Assembly: GCA_031550725.1 (NCBI GenBank)
Contig: JAVBOH010000016.1
Span: 40,206 to 104,205, forward strand
Reading direction: 5' to 3'
Origin: UBA946 sp031550725
Lineage (GTDB): Bacteria > Bacillota > Clostridia > Oscillospirales > Ruminococcaceae
DNA length: 64,000 nt
Shown here in pieces: positions 25,747 through 35,645 of this stretch. The notes under the pieces are model-generated. The model saw only the letters and a program-made list of their open reading frames with translations, ran no database searches and was not told where the DNA came from. The position numbers were made by a program, and so were the translations under genes. Position 1 is the stretch's first letter, and every line of letters starts with the position of its first letter.

Positions 25747-26367
25747 TTATTCATAATATCCATATTCATTAGCATATTTTTTCTCACCAGTCTTAATAAT
25801 GTTCATGATTTCAGCAGTAAAATTATCTGATGTATATTCAGCGATAGCCATATCGGTAAAAACCACACATTCTATCATAGGATTTTCAATATTCACATAG
25901 CCTAACGCTTCAGGTTCTGCACCGCAGGTTAAATAGAAGGTCTTGCATTTATATCTGTCATATTCAACTATATTACCATACTCATAAGTAATATTGTTTT
26001 CAGTAAATGTTTCTAGATCTTCAATATCAGTATACGAAATCATTATTATTTTTCCATACTGTGTTTTTTCATAATAAATATAACTTAATTTTGCATTTTC
26101 ATCTGTTATGATACCTGTATACTCATCAATATATTCGAGCTGTTCATTTGAAAGTGTTGACGGCTCAATACTAATTAAATAATCCCTGTTAATATAATCT
26201 GAAGCAATCCTCACACCAAAATACAACACAAAAAACAACACCACAGATATAGCTGTATACATAATGTTTTTGCTCTTGCTTTCACGGTTTGGACGCACTT
26301 CTTCCAAGACTTCTATTTCCTCGACATGATTTACTTCAATTATTATATTTTTATTCTCATTTTCCAC
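25747..26367 (-). CDS. Single-pass membrane protein, unknown function
   Basis: The start is taken as GTG at 26367, seven bases after GGAGGG. An ATG five codons earlier (26382) overlaps that ribosome site and has none of its own. The ~206-residue product has an acidic cytoplasmic N-terminus, one transmembrane helix near residues 36-57 (IMYTAISVVLFFVLYFGV) and an extracytoplasmic domain of about 145 residues rich in Tyr, Asp and Glu. I recognise no family. It lies between zapA and the divergent histidine kinase gene. Confidence 0.7.
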   Translation of the reverse strand: MENENKNIIIEVNHVEEIEVLEEVRPNRESKSKNIMYTAISVVLFFVLYFGVRIASDYINRDYLISIEPSTLSNEQLEYIDEYTGIITDENAKLSYIYYEKTQYGKIIMISYTDIEDLETFTENNITYEYGNIVEYDRYKCKTFYLTCGAEPEALGYVNIENPMIECVVFTDMAIAEYTSDNFTAEIMNIIKTGEKKYANEYGYYE

Positions 26368-26558
26368 ACCATTACCCTCCATTCATCATATAAAATCATT
26401 ATATCATATCAGTATCTTTTTTTCAAGTAATTGAAGCATAAGATACAATTTGACAAATTATGTATAATCAATAAAACATTTGATAAAACACTAGTATTTT
26501 TGGTAACCATATGGTATAATTTACGTATATTCCCCATTACCGAAAGGAATGTTTTTAT

Positions 26559-29150
26559 ATGAAAAAAACAAGTTTTAACATATTAACATTTGGAGTAGTC
26601 ATAATTTGTATAACAGCTGTAATTTTCACTGTTTTTTCTATATATTCAACATCAAAGCTGTCAAAACAGATTAATTCAATTTATACTGATACATACATGG
26701 TTAAAGGTGAAATTGAGATTATACGTTCACGTCTAACTGAAATAAGGCTTACCCTCCCGACCATACTTGAAAATGATAACTCTAAGCAAAAAAATCACAT
26801 AATAGATATGCTAGCTGAAAGAGATGCACTTCAGGATGAATCACTTGCTAACATTCGAAAATATCTTGGTGATATTGATACTATTGATAGGATGGAACTG
26901 GAATTCAGCGAGATTAGAGCAGCTCGTTTAACTGCTGTTGATATTTTTAGTCCTCAAAGTGATGTTAAAGATATTAATAATTACATGAGAGAAAATGTTG
27001 ACCCTTTTCATAATGAAATAATAAAGTGTCTTAATACTTTGGAAATTGATGCAAATAACCGTGTTGAATCAATTCACACAACTGCTGCCGTTACCAAAAG
27101 AGTTGCCAGCACTGGTTCTGTTTTTCTTTGCCTTTTAATAATCTTTATGGTTGTTATTAATAACATAACCGAAGTACGCAGAACAAAGGAAATTCATTAC
27201 CGCAATGAATTGTTTGACCTGCTCTCCAATACAATTGACAACATCTTCTTTATTTACAGCCTTGACAATAAAAAATATGAATATGTCAGCACAAACACCA
27301 ATGATATTTTAGGTGTCGAAACAAAAGAATTTTACGACCGCACATTATATCTCACTGAATTTTTTGACAATGAAAGCAAAGAATTGTTCAGCAATTTATT
27401 CACAGACGCCATAACAACACCTAAAGAATGCGATTTAAAATATTCACGAAACTGCAAAAATATGAATCTAAAGCTAAAAGTATTCCCTGTTTTAAGCAAA
27501 AACAAGGTAAACAGATATATTGCTGTGCTTTCCGACCAAACAAAAATGATTGAACAGCGTAATATTTTAAATGATGCCTTGCTTTCAGCTCAGCAAGCTA
27601 ATGATGCAAAACGCAATTTTCTTTCACATATGTCACATGAAATACGTACGCCAATGAACACTATTGTCGGTATGACAGCAATTGCACTTCGTCATATTGA
27701 TGATAAATCTTATATTGAAAACAGTCTTAACAAAATCACGCTTTCATCAAACCATTTGTTATCGCTTATTAACGACATTCTTGATATGTCAAAAATTGAG
27801 GATAATAAGCTTTTGATTAGTAATGAGCTTTTTGATTTGAAAAAGGTTATTGATTCTGTCAATTCTATTGTATATCCGCAAACGATAAGTAAAAAACAGC
27901 ATTTTGATATAACAATAATTAATGTTACTGAAGAAAAGCTTATCGGTGATTCACTGCGGATAAATCAGATTTTATTAAATCTTCTTTCTAATGCTGTTAA
28001 ATTTACACCTGAGGATGGTACTATAAAGCTTGAAATTTCAAAGACAAAAACCAAAGGCAGATATGTATTTTTGAAATTTGTTGTCAGTGATACAGGTATT
28101 GGCATGAACACTGAATTTATGGAAAAGATCTTTAATCCATTTGAACAGGAAAGTGGCTCTATTACACAGAAATATGGCGGTACTGGTCTTGGTATGTCTA
28201 TTACCAAAAACCTCATTGACCTTATGAATGGTACTATTTTTGTTGAAAGCAAGCCTAATGTTGGTACACAGTTTATCATTGAACTGCCATTTGGAATAGC
28301 TGAAACAGAAATTATATCCTGTCCTCCCGAGCTTAGCAACCTTAATGTTCTTATTGTTGATGATGACCAAAACACTTGTGAACACGCAATTGCGCTGATG
28401 GATCAATTTGGCATTAATGCAAGCTCTGCTCTAAACGGTAAGGCTGCTGTTGAAAAAGTTTTTGAAGCACATGAAAACAACAAAGATTATGATGTATGCT
28501 TTATTGACTGGTGTATGCCGGAGATGAATGGCATTGAAACTACCAGAGTTATCCGTGAGCAGTTAGGTCCTGAAACACTAATAATTATCATAAGTGCTTA
28601 TGATATCAGTGAAATTGAAAACGAGGCTCGTGAAGCAGGAGTTAATGCATTTATTACAAAGCCAATATTTGCATCATCAATTTTTAATGCGCTTAACACT
28701 GTTGTTGCTCCTAAGTTTATCGGTGATAAAAATGTAAGTGGTGATTTAATTTATAGCGGTAAAAAAATTCTTCTTGCAGAAGATAATGAGATTAATCAGG
28801 AAATTTGTATTATGCTGCTTAAGGATATTGGTATTTCAATCGACTGTGCCGAAAATGGAAATGATGCTGTAAATATGTTCCTTAATTCAAAGCCGAATGA
28901 ATATTCGATGATACTTATGGATATTCAAATGCCTGTTATGAATGGCTATGACGCAACAAGGACTATACGCAGTTCTGAACATGAAAATGCTAAGGATATT
29001 CCTATTTTAGCCATGACTGCAAACGCATTCAGTGAGGATATTGTTAATGCCAAAGCTTCCGGTATGAACGGACATATCGCAAAGCCTATTGATGTTGATT
29101 TGCTTTATAAAACTATTTCGGAGTATATGCCTAAGGAATTGACGAGATAA
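26559..29150 (+). CDS. Hybrid sensor histidine kinase with two receiver domains
   Basis: The 863-residue protein has, in order, a transmembrane helix (8-28), a helical extracytoplasmic sensor resembling four-helix-bundle chemoreceptor sensors (about 30-180), a second helix (186-206), a PAS-like domain (220-330), the dimerisation helix with SHMSHEIRTPMN (phospho-His near residue 361), and an ATPase domain with N box INQILLNLLSNAVKF and G boxes DTGIGM and GGTGLGM. Two receivers follow, with acceptor Asp residues in FIDWCMPEMNG and LMDIQMPVMNG. No DNA-binding regulator gene is adjacent, so the phosphate relay partner is unknown. A terminator follows. Confidence 0.93.
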   Translation: MKKTSFNILTFGVVIICITAVIFTVFSIYSTSKLSKQINSIYTDTYMVKGEIEIIRSRLTEIRLTLPTILENDNSKQKNHIIDMLAERDALQDESLANIRKYLGDIDTIDRMELEFSEIRAARLTAVDIFSPQSDVKDINNYMRENVDPFHNEIIKCLNTLEIDANNRVESIHTTAAVTKRVASTGSVFLCLLIIFMVVINNITEVRRTKEIHYRNELFDLLSNTIDNIFFIYSLDNKKYEYVSTNTNDILGVETKEFYDRTLYLTEFFDNESKELFSNLFTDAITTPKECDLKYSRNCKNMNLKLKVFPVLSKNKVNRYIAVLSDQTKMIEQRNILNDALLSAQQANDAKRNFLSHMSHEIRTPMNTIVGMTAIALRHIDDKSYIENSLNKITLSSNHLLSLINDILDMSKIEDNKLLISNELFDLKKVIDSVNSIVYPQTISKKQHFDITIINVTEEKLIGDSLRINQILLNLLSNAVKFTPEDGTIKLEISKTKTKGRYVFLKFVVSDTGIGMNTEFMEKIFNPFEQESGSITQKYGGTGLGMSITKNLIDLMNGTIFVESKPNVGTQFIIELPFGIAETEIISCPPELSNLNVLIVDDDQNTCEHAIALMDQFGINASSALNGKAAVEKVFEAHENNKDYDVCFIDWCMPEMNGIETTRVIREQLGPETLIIIISAYDISEIENEAREAGVNAFITKPIFASSIFNALNTVVAPKFIGDKNVSGDLIYSGKKILLAEDNEINQEICIMLLKDIGISIDCAENGNDAVNMFLNSKPNEYSMILMDIQMPVMNGYDATRTIRSSEHENAKDIPILAMTANAFSEDIVNAKASGMNGHIAKPIDVDLLYKTISEYMPKELTR

Positions 29151-29161
29151 TATTACTGCAT

Positions 29162-29188
29162 AAAAGCTGTCCTCTTGGGGCAGCTTTT
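29162..29188 (+). terminator. Terminator after the hybrid kinase
   Basis: AAAAGCTG pairs with CAGCTTTT around CC/GG, ending in a short T run, 12 bases past the stop. Confidence 0.7.
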
Positions 29189-29295
29189 ACATTTGGAACA
29201 AAATCTTGAATATCTATTGCAAAAATCATTAAAATGTAGTAAAATTAAAGAATATATTTATTATATGTATTGAGAATTGAAGGATGGTTGTTAAC

Positions 29296-30825
29296 ATGGG
29301 TATTTTAAAATGTGCGGCAATATTTTCTGACCATATGGTATTGCAGAGAAATAAAAATATAAACGTCTGGGGTATGGCAAAAAGCTTCACCAATGTTACT
29401 GTTACTATCGGTGATAGCAGTGCTTGTGCTTATGTTAAGGACAATAAGTGGATGGCTGTTCTTCCTCCAATGAAAGAGGGCGGGCCTTATGAAATGACCA
29501 TTTCAGACGAGTTAGGCAATAAAATTTCCTTTTGTGACATTATGATTGGTGAGGTTTGGATGGCTGGCGGACAGTCAAATATGGAGTTTGAGCTTCATGG
29601 TGCTGATGGCGGTGAGGATGCTATCAAATCCTCTAAGGATGTTAATGTGCGTTTTTATTATACAAAAAAAATGCCTTATATGGATGAGTTCTACTACCTT
29701 AACGAGCGTGATAACTCATGGACCTGTGCAGGTGATGAACAATCTATGAGGGCTTGGTCTGCTGTTGGATATTTCTATGCTAAAAAGCTTTCCGAAGAAC
29801 TTGGTGTTACTGTCGGCGTGATTGGATGCAACTGGGGCGGTACTTCCGCATCAGCTTGGATGAGCAAGAAAACGCTCGAAACCGATGTTGATACAAAGAC
29901 GTATCTTGATGAATATAACAAGGCTATGGATGATAAATCCTTTGATGGCTATTTAGCCGAGCTTGAGGAATATACTAACTGGTATAATGAGTGGCAGCCT
30001 AAGATTAATGAGTTTTATTCAAAAAATCCTACTGGTACTTGGGATGAGGCACAAGCTTTTGCTGGTCCTAGCAGATGGCCAGAACCACTTGGTCCTAAGT
30101 CACCTTATCGCCCATGCGGACTTTATGAAACTATGGTAAAGCGCAACACACCTTATACTTTAGCAGGATTTATTTATTATCAAGGTGAAAGCGACGACCA
30201 TAAAAACACTACATATTATAAGCTGTTAAAAAAGCTTATTGAGCAATGGAGAAATGACTGGGAAGATGATAGTCTGCCATTTTATATTGTTCAGCTGCCT
30301 ATGCATATGGAGCGTGGCGATGTTGACCATAAGCACTGGTGCAAAATCCGTGAGGCACAGTATCGTGTGCATAAAACCACGGCTAATACAGGGCTTGCTG
30401 TTATTCTCGACTGCGGTGAGTATGGTAATATCCATCCGACTGACAAAAAGCCAGTTGGCGAAAGACTAGCACTCCAGTCACTTTGTCATACATATAAAAT
30501 ACTTGATGAAAACAAGGCCTATGGTGGTTTTTACAAGTCACATACATATGAAAACGGCGGTATGATGCTAACATTTGATTATATCGAGAATGGCTTTGAA
30601 ATTAAGGGTGACAAAATTACCTTGTTTGAAATTGCTGGTGAAGATAAGAAATTCGTTACTGCCAATGCAGAGGTTATCGACAACAGGATTTTCATTAAAT
30701 CAGATGAAGTTATAAAACCTGTTTATGCTCGTTATAACTGGACTAATTTCGGTGAAGTTACATTGTTCTCAAAAACAAATGGCATCCCGCTTGCACCATT
30801 CAGAACATCTATGAATGATGAATAA
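29296..30825 (+). CDS. Sialate O-acetylesterase-like SGNH hydrolase
   Basis: The 509-residue enzyme is read from the ATG at 29296, since GAAGGA lies in front of it and overlaps the earlier in-frame ATG at 29284. It shows the SGNH esterase block GEVWMAGGQSNMEF (nucleophile Ser in GQSNM), the second block VIGCNWGGTSASAW, the third with GFIYYQGESDD, and a late Asp-x-x-His candidate near DCGEYGNIHPTDK. The family removes acetyl groups from sialic acids or other sugars. There is no signal peptide, so it probably works in the cytosol on imported sugars. It stands alone between kinase and metF. Confidence 0.88.
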   Translation: MGILKCAAIFSDHMVLQRNKNINVWGMAKSFTNVTVTIGDSSACAYVKDNKWMAVLPPMKEGGPYEMTISDELGNKISFCDIMIGEVWMAGGQSNMEFELHGADGGEDAIKSSKDVNVRFYYTKKMPYMDEFYYLNERDNSWTCAGDEQSMRAWSAVGYFYAKKLSEELGVTVGVIGCNWGGTSASAWMSKKTLETDVDTKTYLDEYNKAMDDKSFDGYLAELEEYTNWYNEWQPKINEFYSKNPTGTWDEAQAFAGPSRWPEPLGPKSPYRPCGLYETMVKRNTPYTLAGFIYYQGESDDHKNTTYYKLLKKLIEQWRNDWEDDSLPFYIVQLPMHMERGDVDHKHWCKIREAQYRVHKTTANTGLAVILDCGEYGNIHPTDKKPVGERLALQSLCHTYKILDENKAYGGFYKSHTYENGGMMLTFDYIENGFEIKGDKITLFEIAGEDKKFVTANAEVIDNRIFIKSDEVIKPVYARYNWTNFGEVTLFSKTNGIPLAPFRTSMNDE

Positions 30826-30849
30826 ATACGTATATATGCATAATAATTT

Positions 30850-30887
30850 GTATGGGCGATGCGCTGCAGCGTTATAATCGCCCCTAC
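30850..30887. repeat. GGGGCGAT-type palindromic repeat
   Basis: TATGGGCGAT on the left and ATCGCCCCTAC on the right enclose GCGCTGCAGCG. It is related to the repeats at 21069-21105 and 35557-35622. Confidence 0.5.
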
Positions 30888-30915
30888 ATTTTTCGGTATA
30901 TAACCGAAAAATTTG
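30888..30915 (+). terminator. Hairpin before metF
   Basis: TTTTTCGGT and ACCGAAAAA pair around a short AT loop. It lies between the esterase stop and metF, and probably ends the former. Confidence 0.5.
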
Positions 30916-30928
30916 AAAGGAATAGAAA

Positions 30929-31789
30929 ATGAAGATATCATCACTTTTTAATCAGGATAAAACTGTATTTTCTTTCGAGGTATTCCCTCCTAAGAAAACT
31001 AGTCCTATCGAAACCATATACAAAACTCTTGATGAACTAAAGGGACTTTCCCCTGATTTTATCAGTGTTACTTACGGTGCTGGCGGAAACTCTGCTGACA
31101 CTACAACCTGTGACATTGCATCCTATATTAAAAACACATTAGGTATCACATCCGCTGCACACTTAACTTGCGTTTACAGCACAAAGGATACCGTTTTAAC
31201 TCAGCTTGCACAGTTCAAGGAACGTGGTGTTGAAAACATCCTAGCTTTACGTGGGGATATCAACCCTGAAATTCCTCGTCTGCACGATTTTGAATATGCA
31301 TCCGACCTTGTAAAATTTATTAAGGATAACGGTGATTTCGGCATTTCTGGTGCTTGCTATCCTGAATGTCATCTTGAAGCACCTGATATGAGAACTGATA
31401 TTCGCCGCCTTAAGCAGAAAGTTGATGCAGGTGCAGAACACCTCGTTTCACAGCTTTTCTTTGACAATGCAGTTTTCCATAACTTCCGTGAAAAGCTTGC
31501 TATTGCTGACATTAACGTGCCTGTTGAGGCTGGTATTATGCCGGTTGTAAACAAAAGTCAGATTGAGCGCATGGTATCAATGTGCGGTGCTAGTCTGCCT
31601 GCTAAATTTTCTAAGATGATGCAGAAATATGAGCATAATCCTGATGCTTTGCGTGATGCGGGTATTGCTTATGCCGTTGACCAAATTGTTGACCTTATTT
31701 CAAGCGGTGTTGATGGTATTCATTTATATACAATGAATAACCCTTATATCGCAAGACGTATCAGTGAAAGTATAAGCAGTTTGCTGTAA
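30929..31789 (+). CDS. metF: 5,10-methylenetetrahydrofolate reductase
   Basis: MetF makes 5-methyl-tetrahydrofolate, the methyl donor for MetH. The 286-residue flavoprotein has the TIM-barrel signatures FSFEVFPPKK, FISVTYGAGG, HLTCVYS, NILALRGD, HLVSQLFFDN and EAGIMPV. Length and motif order are normal. It is the first gene of a one-carbon/methionine group: metF, NUDIX, MetH activation protein, metH. GAAAGGA precedes the ATG. No SAM, B12 or THF riboswitch was recognised in front of it. Confidence 0.97.
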   Translation: MKISSLFNQDKTVFSFEVFPPKKTSPIETIYKTLDELKGLSPDFISVTYGAGGNSADTTTCDIASYIKNTLGITSAAHLTCVYSTKDTVLTQLAQFKERGVENILALRGDINPEIPRLHDFEYASDLVKFIKDNGDFGISGACYPECHLEAPDMRTDIRRLKQKVDAGAEHLVSQLFFDNAVFHNFREKLAIADINVPVEAGIMPVVNKSQIERMVSMCGASLPAKFSKMMQKYEHNPDALRDAGIAYAVDQIVDLISSGVDGIHLYTMNNPYIARRISESISSLL

Positions 31790-31892
31790 TTAAAATAGAG
31801 TGGGGTTTCACTCCCACCGTTTATCAAGGCATTATATTCACGGGTAACCACATTCAAACAGTGTCATACAATTTAAACGGAGGTATCTTTAT

Positions 31893-32420
31893 ATGAAAGT
31901 TTTAAGTGTTCTTGATTCACATGATTATGATGTAAATTTACCTGTTTTCAAACGAACTGCCGTTCGAGCTATTATCATTAAAAGCGGCAGGCTTATGCTT
32001 ATTAAAAGTGATAAGTATGGTGAATATAAATTTGCAGGCGGCGGCATGGAAAAAGGCGAAACTTTTATAGATACTCTTATTCGTGAAACTCGTGAAGAAA
32101 CTGGACTTGTTGTTATTCCATCTTCTATAAAAGAGTATGGCATTGTCAGAGAAATACGCTTAGGTTCAAATGGCGACAGTATTTTCGACCATAGTTCATA
32201 TTATTATACTTGTGATGCCCGTGATGATGTCATTACCGAAACTAAGCTTGATGATTATGAAGCCGAATATGGCTATAAGCTATATTGCGTTGATATTGAT
32301 GATGCCATTAAAAATAACGAGAATCTTAAAACAAGTCCTTTAAAAATGCATACAATGTGGCTTGAACGAGAGCTTTTTGTGTTTAAATGCTTAAAAGAAA
32401 ATTTGCTTGCAGGAGATTAA
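31893..32420 (+). CDS. NUDIX hydrolase
   Basis: The 175-residue protein contains the NUDIX box: a Gly-rich start (FAGGGMEKGE) and the helix RETREETGL, which holds the metal-binding Glu residues, near residues 48-71. NUDIX enzymes hydrolyse nucleoside diphosphates linked to other groups. The substrate cannot be told from sequence. It follows a GGAGG ribosome site and ends one base before the start of the MetH activation gene, so the two are tightly coupled. A role in the methionine/one-carbon cluster, such as clearing a damaged cofactor, is only a guess. Confidence 0.88.
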   Translation: MKVLSVLDSHDYDVNLPVFKRTAVRAIIIKSGRLMLIKSDKYGEYKFAGGGMEKGETFIDTLIRETREETGLVVIPSSIKEYGIVREIRLGSNGDSIFDHSSYYYTCDARDDVITETKLDDYEAEYGYKLYCVDIDDAIKNNENLKTSPLKMHTMWLERELFVFKCLKENLLAGD

Positions 32421-32421
32421 T

Positions 32422-33096
32422 TTGATAACTTTAAATAATATTGATAAAGAAAATACGCTAAAGTATCTTGCTTATGGCAACCACGCTCCCGATGATAATA
32501 TTCTTGTACTCATGAATGAATGTGAGCCATTAATACTTGATGCTGTTAAGCCCAAATATACATACCGCACTTTTGATATTGAAAGTATCAAGGATGAACT
32601 AGTTAAGCTTAAATCATGCAGACTAACGCTTACAGGCAAGGATATCGTTTCGCATTTGCATGGGTGTGAAAAGGCTGTGCTTTTATGTGTGACTGTTGGT
32701 GCTGATGTTGATAAACTCGTTCGCAATGTGCAGATTACTGACATGGCAAAGGCTGTTATTATTGACACAATGGGATCTGTTGCTGTTGAACAGGTATGCG
32801 ATGAAATCGAGAAAATTTTGCATAATGAATATAGCGAATATAACATGACATGGCGATTTTCAGCAGGATATGGTGACCTGCCGCTTGAAATACAAAAAGA
32901 CTTTATTGATGTGCTTGATACACAAAAAAAGGTTGGTGTCACTTTGCTTGACAGTCTGCTTATGACGCCGTCAAAATCAGTCACTGCTATAATCGGACTA
33001 TCAAAAAATGAAATAAATAAAACTAAAAGAGGATGCGCTGCTTGTTCACTTGAAGATACTTGCGCATACAGAAAAAGGGGTACTCGTTGTGAATAA
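32422..33096 (+). CDS. Stand-alone MetH reactivation domain protein
   Basis: The 224-residue protein corresponds to the C-terminal activation domain of cobalamin-dependent methionine synthase, which binds S-adenosylmethionine to re-methylate inactive cobalamin. The AdoMet-contact stretch reads RFSAGYGDLPLE (around residue 145) and is followed by a Cys-rich end (CAACSLEDTCAYRKRGTRC) that could bind a metal. The start is TTG at 32422, placed behind AGGAG; no ATG fits. Its stop overlaps the GTG of metH by a few bases, so the two parts of the enzyme are translationally coupled. Confidence 0.87.
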   Translation: MITLNNIDKENTLKYLAYGNHAPDDNILVLMNECEPLILDAVKPKYTYRTFDIESIKDELVKLKSCRLTLTGKDIVSHLHGCEKAVLLCVTVGADVDKLVRNVQITDMAKAVIIDTMGSVAVEQVCDEIEKILHNEYSEYNMTWRFSAGYGDLPLEIQKDFIDVLDTQKKVGVTLLDSLLMTPSKSVTAIIGLSKNEINKTKRGCAACSLEDTCAYRKRGTRCE

Positions 33097-35476
33097 TGTT
33101 ACTAGCAAAAGAGAAGTTTTTCAAAATTTATTAAAGAATAATCAGTTCGTTTTTCTTGACGGCGGTATGGGTACTATGTTACAGGCTCGTGGTCTTGAAG
33201 CAGGAGAAACACCAGAACTTTTAAATCTAACAAACCCTGATAAAATCATGGAAATTCATAAGGAATATGTTAACTCTGGCTCACAGATTATTTATGCAAA
33301 CACCTTTGGTGCTAACAGCTATAAACTAAAATCCAGTGGAAAAAGCGTTGACGAAATTATTTCTGCTGGTATAAACAATGCTAAAAAAGCTTGCGATGGC
33401 AAGGCATTATGTGCACTTGATATCGGCTCAATCGGACAGCTTTTAGAGCCGACTGGTGCGCTAAAATTTGAGGATGCATATGAAATTTTCAAGGAACAGG
33501 TTATTGCAGGAAAAGATGCGGATGTTATCGTTTTTGAAACTATTTCCGACCTTTATGAAATGAAAGCTGCTGTTTTGGCAGCAAAGGAAAACTCTGACTT
33601 ACCTATCATTTGCACCATGACCTTTGAAGAAAATATGCGTACTTTTACAGGATGTTCTATCTCCTCAATGTGCGTTACATTGGAGGGATTGGGTGTTGAT
33701 GCTATTGGATTAAACTGTTCATTAGGTCCAAAGGAAATATTTCCTATTGTAAGAGAAATGTCTAAATGGACAAATCTTCCGCTCGTTATAAAGCCAAACG
33801 CTGGACTTCCTGACCCTGACACAAATTTATACAACTGCTCCCCTGCTGAATTTGCTGATTATATTGCCGAACTCGTGCAGTATGGCATAAAAATTGTTGG
33901 CGGATGCTGCGGCACAACACCTTTGTATATCGAGGCTGTAAAGGCAAAGCTAAAGGGTGTTTCTCATGTTGGAATACTTAATAAAATTCCTGCTGTTACC
34001 TGCTCCCCTGCTAAAACTGTCGTTATTGACAGACCAAGGGTTATCGGTGAGCGTATAAATCCTACTGGAAAAAAGCTTTTCAAAGAAGCTTTAAAACGTG
34101 AGGATATTGATTATATTTTAGGTCAGGCAATTGAGCAGATTAATGCAGGTGCTGATATCTTAGATGTCAATGTCGGACTGCCTGATATCGACGAAAAAGC
34201 TATGATGGTTAAGACTATCAAGGCTTTGCAGAGTATCACCGACACACCTTTACAGATTGATACTACAAACCCTGATGTACTCGAAGCGGCACTTCGTGTT
34301 TATAACGGCAAAGCTATCGTTAATTCCGTTAACGGCGAAGATGAATCCATTCAAAATATTCTGCCTATTGTTAAAAAATATGGTGCATCTGTTGTCGGAC
34401 TAACGCTTGATAAAAACGGTATACCAAAGTCTGCTGATGGTCGCTTTGAGATTGCACAACGTATACTTAATGCGGCTTTAGCTATTGGCATTCGCAAGGA
34501 AGATGTCTATATTGACTGCCTTACTTTAACTGCATCCGCTGAACAGGAGAATGTTATGTCAACTGTTGTAGCACTTCGTCGTGTAAAACAAGAACTTGGA
34601 CTTAAAACAGTTCTTGGCGTGTCTAACATTTCGTTTGGACTTCCAAACCGTGAGCTTATAAACAGCCAGTTCTTGCAGATGACTCTTACAAGCGGTCTTG
34701 ATTTACCTATCATTAACCCTAACATTTCTGCTATGATGGCATCTGTGCGTTGTTATAACCTGCTTGCTAATATTGATAAAAATGCAGTTGATTTCATTAA
34801 CACTTATGGTTCTGATAATGCGTCTGCGCCTATTAATACAAGCGTTAAAAATGACAGCCTTGATTTAGGATATTGTATTGCAAACGGTCTTAAAAAGGAA
34901 ACTGCTCAAATAACTGAAAAACTCCTTGAAACTATCGACAGCATGGAAATTGTTGATAACCACCTTATTCCTGCTCTTGACAAAGCTGGTGCTGATTTTG
35001 AAACACAGAAGATATTCCTGCCACAGCTTATTATGTCTGCAAGTGCGGCACAAGCAGGATTTGAAGTCATTAAACAAAACCTTATAAAAAATAGTAAAGC
35101 ACCAGTTTCTCGTGGAAAGGTTGTGCTTGCGACTGTTAAGGGTGACATTCATGATATCGGTAAAAATATCGTGAAGCTTTTAATGGAGAATTATGGCTAT
35201 GAGGTTATTGACCTCGGTAAAGATGTTCCGCCGCAGGTGGTGCTGGATGCCGCTATTAAGCATGATGTACGCTTAGTTGGCTTGTCTGCACTCATGACAA
35301 CTACTCTTAAAGCTATGGAGGATACCATTGCTTTGCTTAAAGAAAATAATGTTAACTGCAAAACTGTTGTTGGCGGTGCTGTGCTTACTGCTGATTATGC
35401 CATGAAAATAGGTGCGGATTTTTATGCTAAGGATGCTAAGGAATCCGTTGATATTGCACGTCAGATTTATGGGTGA
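33089..35476 (+). CDS. metH: Cobalamin-dependent methionine synthase (lacking activation domain)
   Basis: MetH transfers the methyl group from methyl-tetrahydrofolate to homocysteine via cobalamin. The 795-residue form starts with GTG at 33089, behind AAGGGG, overlapping the upstream gene. It has a homocysteine domain (FLDGGMGTMLQ; zinc Cys in LNCSLGP and GGCCGTTP), a pterin domain (VIGERINPTG, ILDVNVG), a cobalamin cap and a B12-binding domain with the signature GDIHDIGKN supplying the axial His. The activation domain is absent and is encoded by the gene just upstream. Together with metF this completes the methyl cycle. Confidence 0.96.
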   Translation: MNNVTSKREVFQNLLKNNQFVFLDGGMGTMLQARGLEAGETPELLNLTNPDKIMEIHKEYVNSGSQIIYANTFGANSYKLKSSGKSVDEIISAGINNAKKACDGKALCALDIGSIGQLLEPTGALKFEDAYEIFKEQVIAGKDADVIVFETISDLYEMKAAVLAAKENSDLPIICTMTFEENMRTFTGCSISSMCVTLEGLGVDAIGLNCSLGPKEIFPIVREMSKWTNLPLVIKPNAGLPDPDTNLYNCSPAEFADYIAELVQYGIKIVGGCCGTTPLYIEAVKAKLKGVSHVGILNKIPAVTCSPAKTVVIDRPRVIGERINPTGKKLFKEALKREDIDYILGQAIEQINAGADILDVNVGLPDIDEKAMMVKTIKALQSITDTPLQIDTTNPDVLEAALRVYNGKAIVNSVNGEDESIQNILPIVKKYGASVVGLTLDKNGIPKSADGRFEIAQRILNAALAIGIRKEDVYIDCLTLTASAEQENVMSTVVALRRVKQELGLKTVLGVSNISFGLPNRELINSQFLQMTLTSGLDLPIINPNISAMMASVRCYNLLANIDKNAVDFINTYGSDNASAPINTSVKNDSLDLGYCIANGLKKETAQITEKLLETIDSMEIVDNHLIPALDKAGADFETQKIFLPQLIMSASAAQAGFEVIKQNLIKNSKAPVSRGKVVLATVKGDIHDIGKNIVKLLMENYGYEVIDLGKDVPPQVVLDAAIKHDVRLVGLSALMTTTLKAMEDTIALLKENNVNCKTVVGGAVLTADYAMKIGADFYAKDAKESVDIARQIYG

Positions 35477-35556
35477 ATTAATAAATAACCTTCACGCCAT
35501 ATAATAACAAATTTGTGTAGCACCTTATATCATCTAAATCTTTGCATTATGATTTC

Positions 35557-35622
35557 GTAGGGGCGATTATTAATCACCCGTGGCAAATCAATTATTTACG
35601 GGCGATTGATAATCGCCCCTAC
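35557..35622. repeat. GGGGCGAT-type palindromic repeat, long copy
   Basis: Perfect 14-bp arms GTAGGGGCGATTAT and ATAATCGCCCCTAC enclose a second, imperfect pair (ATCACCCGT/ACGGGCGAT). It fills the gap between metH and the MATE gene. Confidence 0.65.
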
Positions 35623-35645
35623 AAAATATCGAGGGAGATAATTAA

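Noticed and set aside
30826..30928. S-box, B12 or THF riboswitch before metF/metH
   Set aside because: Only a palindromic repeat and a short hairpin are present; no riboswitch core was recognised.
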